This document shows, piece by piece, positions 6,540 to 6,885 of a stretch of 6,885 nt of DNA. The DNA is from Pseudomonadota bacterium. Lineage in GTDB: Bacteria > Pseudomonadota > Alphaproteobacteria > Rhizobiales > Kaistiaceae. The stretch spans positions 1-6,885 of the forward strand of contig JAEZEN010000455.1 of the NCBI GenBank assembly GCA_023433185.1, in the 5' to 3' direction. The translations under genes were made by a program, and so were the position numbers. Below the pieces are notes generated by a model, which was not told the DNA's origin, did no database searches, and saw only the letters and a list, made by a program, of their open reading frames with translations. The number at the start of each line of letters is the position of its first letter. The first letter of the stretch is position 1.

Positions 6540-6885
6540 TCACTGGCCGGCTGGCGCGTCGGTCGTCCACGGCCGCGGCGGCAGCTCGGGCAGCGCCAGT
6601 TCGGGGTAGACGGCGGCGGCGAGGTCGCGGGCCGCGTGGGCGGTGCGCGGGCCGAAGTTGAGGAGGTAGCCGCCGTTCATCCGGATAAGCCGGCCGTTCG
6701 CGGCGGCCGGCGTCCCGGCAAAGGCCGGCACGGACAGCACCTGCTGGTCGCTGAGGTGGTGCGAGCGATCGGCCATCAGCACCACCGCATCGGGGCCCGC
6801 GGCGACGGTCGCCTCGTCGCTCGACGGCTTGTAGCCGTCGGCCGCCGCCCTGGCGTTGTCGACCCGGGGCCGCGCGCACATGTCG
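6540..6885 (-). CDS. hmuT: Periplasmic heme-binding protein, C-terminal part (5' end outside window)
   Basis: The last 115 or so codons of a cluster A-type substrate-binding protein that carries heme from the outer-membrane receptor to HmuUV. The frame is open to the window edge and ends at TGA 6540-6542; the Met at 6881 is internal. Visible family marks are DGYKPSSDEATVAAGPDAVVLM, where the GYKPLSDEA form is typical of HmuT, then AFAGTPAAANGRLIRMNGGYLL and NFGPRTAHAARDLAAAVYPE, the C-terminal lobe of the Venus-flytrap fold. The signal peptide and heme-ligand region of the N-terminal lobe are outside the window. It is followed directly by hmuU, the usual TUV order. Confidence 0.88.
   Translation of the reverse strand, partial: DMCARPRVDNARAAADGYKPSSDEATVAAGPDAVVLMADRSHHLSDQQVLSVPAFAGTPAAANGRLIRMNGGYLLNFGPRTAHAARDLAAAVYPELALPELPPRPWTTDAPAGQ

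Overview
The window is GC-rich and densely coded, with the codon bias and gene families of an alphaproteobacterium, probably of the Hyphomicrobiales/Rhizobiales type. That placement rests on gene families and composition only. Two gene groups converge at about position 1990. On the + strand are the 3' end of leuB (leucine biosynthesis), a class I SAM-dependent methyltransferase, and a small two-helix membrane protein of unknown function. On the - strand, filling 2021-6885, is a heme-acquisition locus.

The heme locus reads from right to left. It starts with hmuT (periplasmic heme-binding protein, cut by the window edge), hmuU (FecCD-type permease) and hmuV (ATPase), tightly spaced like one operon. 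A 261-base non-coding gap follows, with a markedly AT-rich end that holds a possible iron-responsive site and a promoter-like element. Next come two HasA-type hemophore genes with a fragment of a TonB-dependent receptor between them, and last hemO, a heme oxygenase of the Neisseria HemO / Pseudomonas PigA class. Together this is a scheme for heme capture outside the cell, periplasmic and inner-membrane transport, and cytosolic ring opening.

The main discovery is that the extracellular half of the system looks broken. Both hemophores are unusual: a HasA domain is followed by RTX calcium-binding repeats and, in one of them, a long C-terminal type I secretion module. The promoter-proximal one (hasA2, start at 4396) runs out of frame at about 3760 into the last 56 codons of a TonB-dependent receptor, as expected from one deletion that removed the 3' end of hasA2 and nearly all of a hasR-like receptor gene. 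The second (hasA1, start at 3561) has an in-frame TAG at 3001-3003, after which the same frame stays open for 122 well-conserved codons to its natural stop at 2632. Both lesions leave the heme-binding domain, including a shared Tyr68/His73 pair, but remove the C-terminal export signal. The transporter genes and heme oxygenase appear intact. The likely reading is recent decay of a hemophore/receptor module; sequencing or assembly error must be excluded.

No tRNA, rRNA, CRISPR array or insertion sequence was seen. No stretch longer than 300 bases is without a gene; the largest gaps are 4397-4657 and 411-573.
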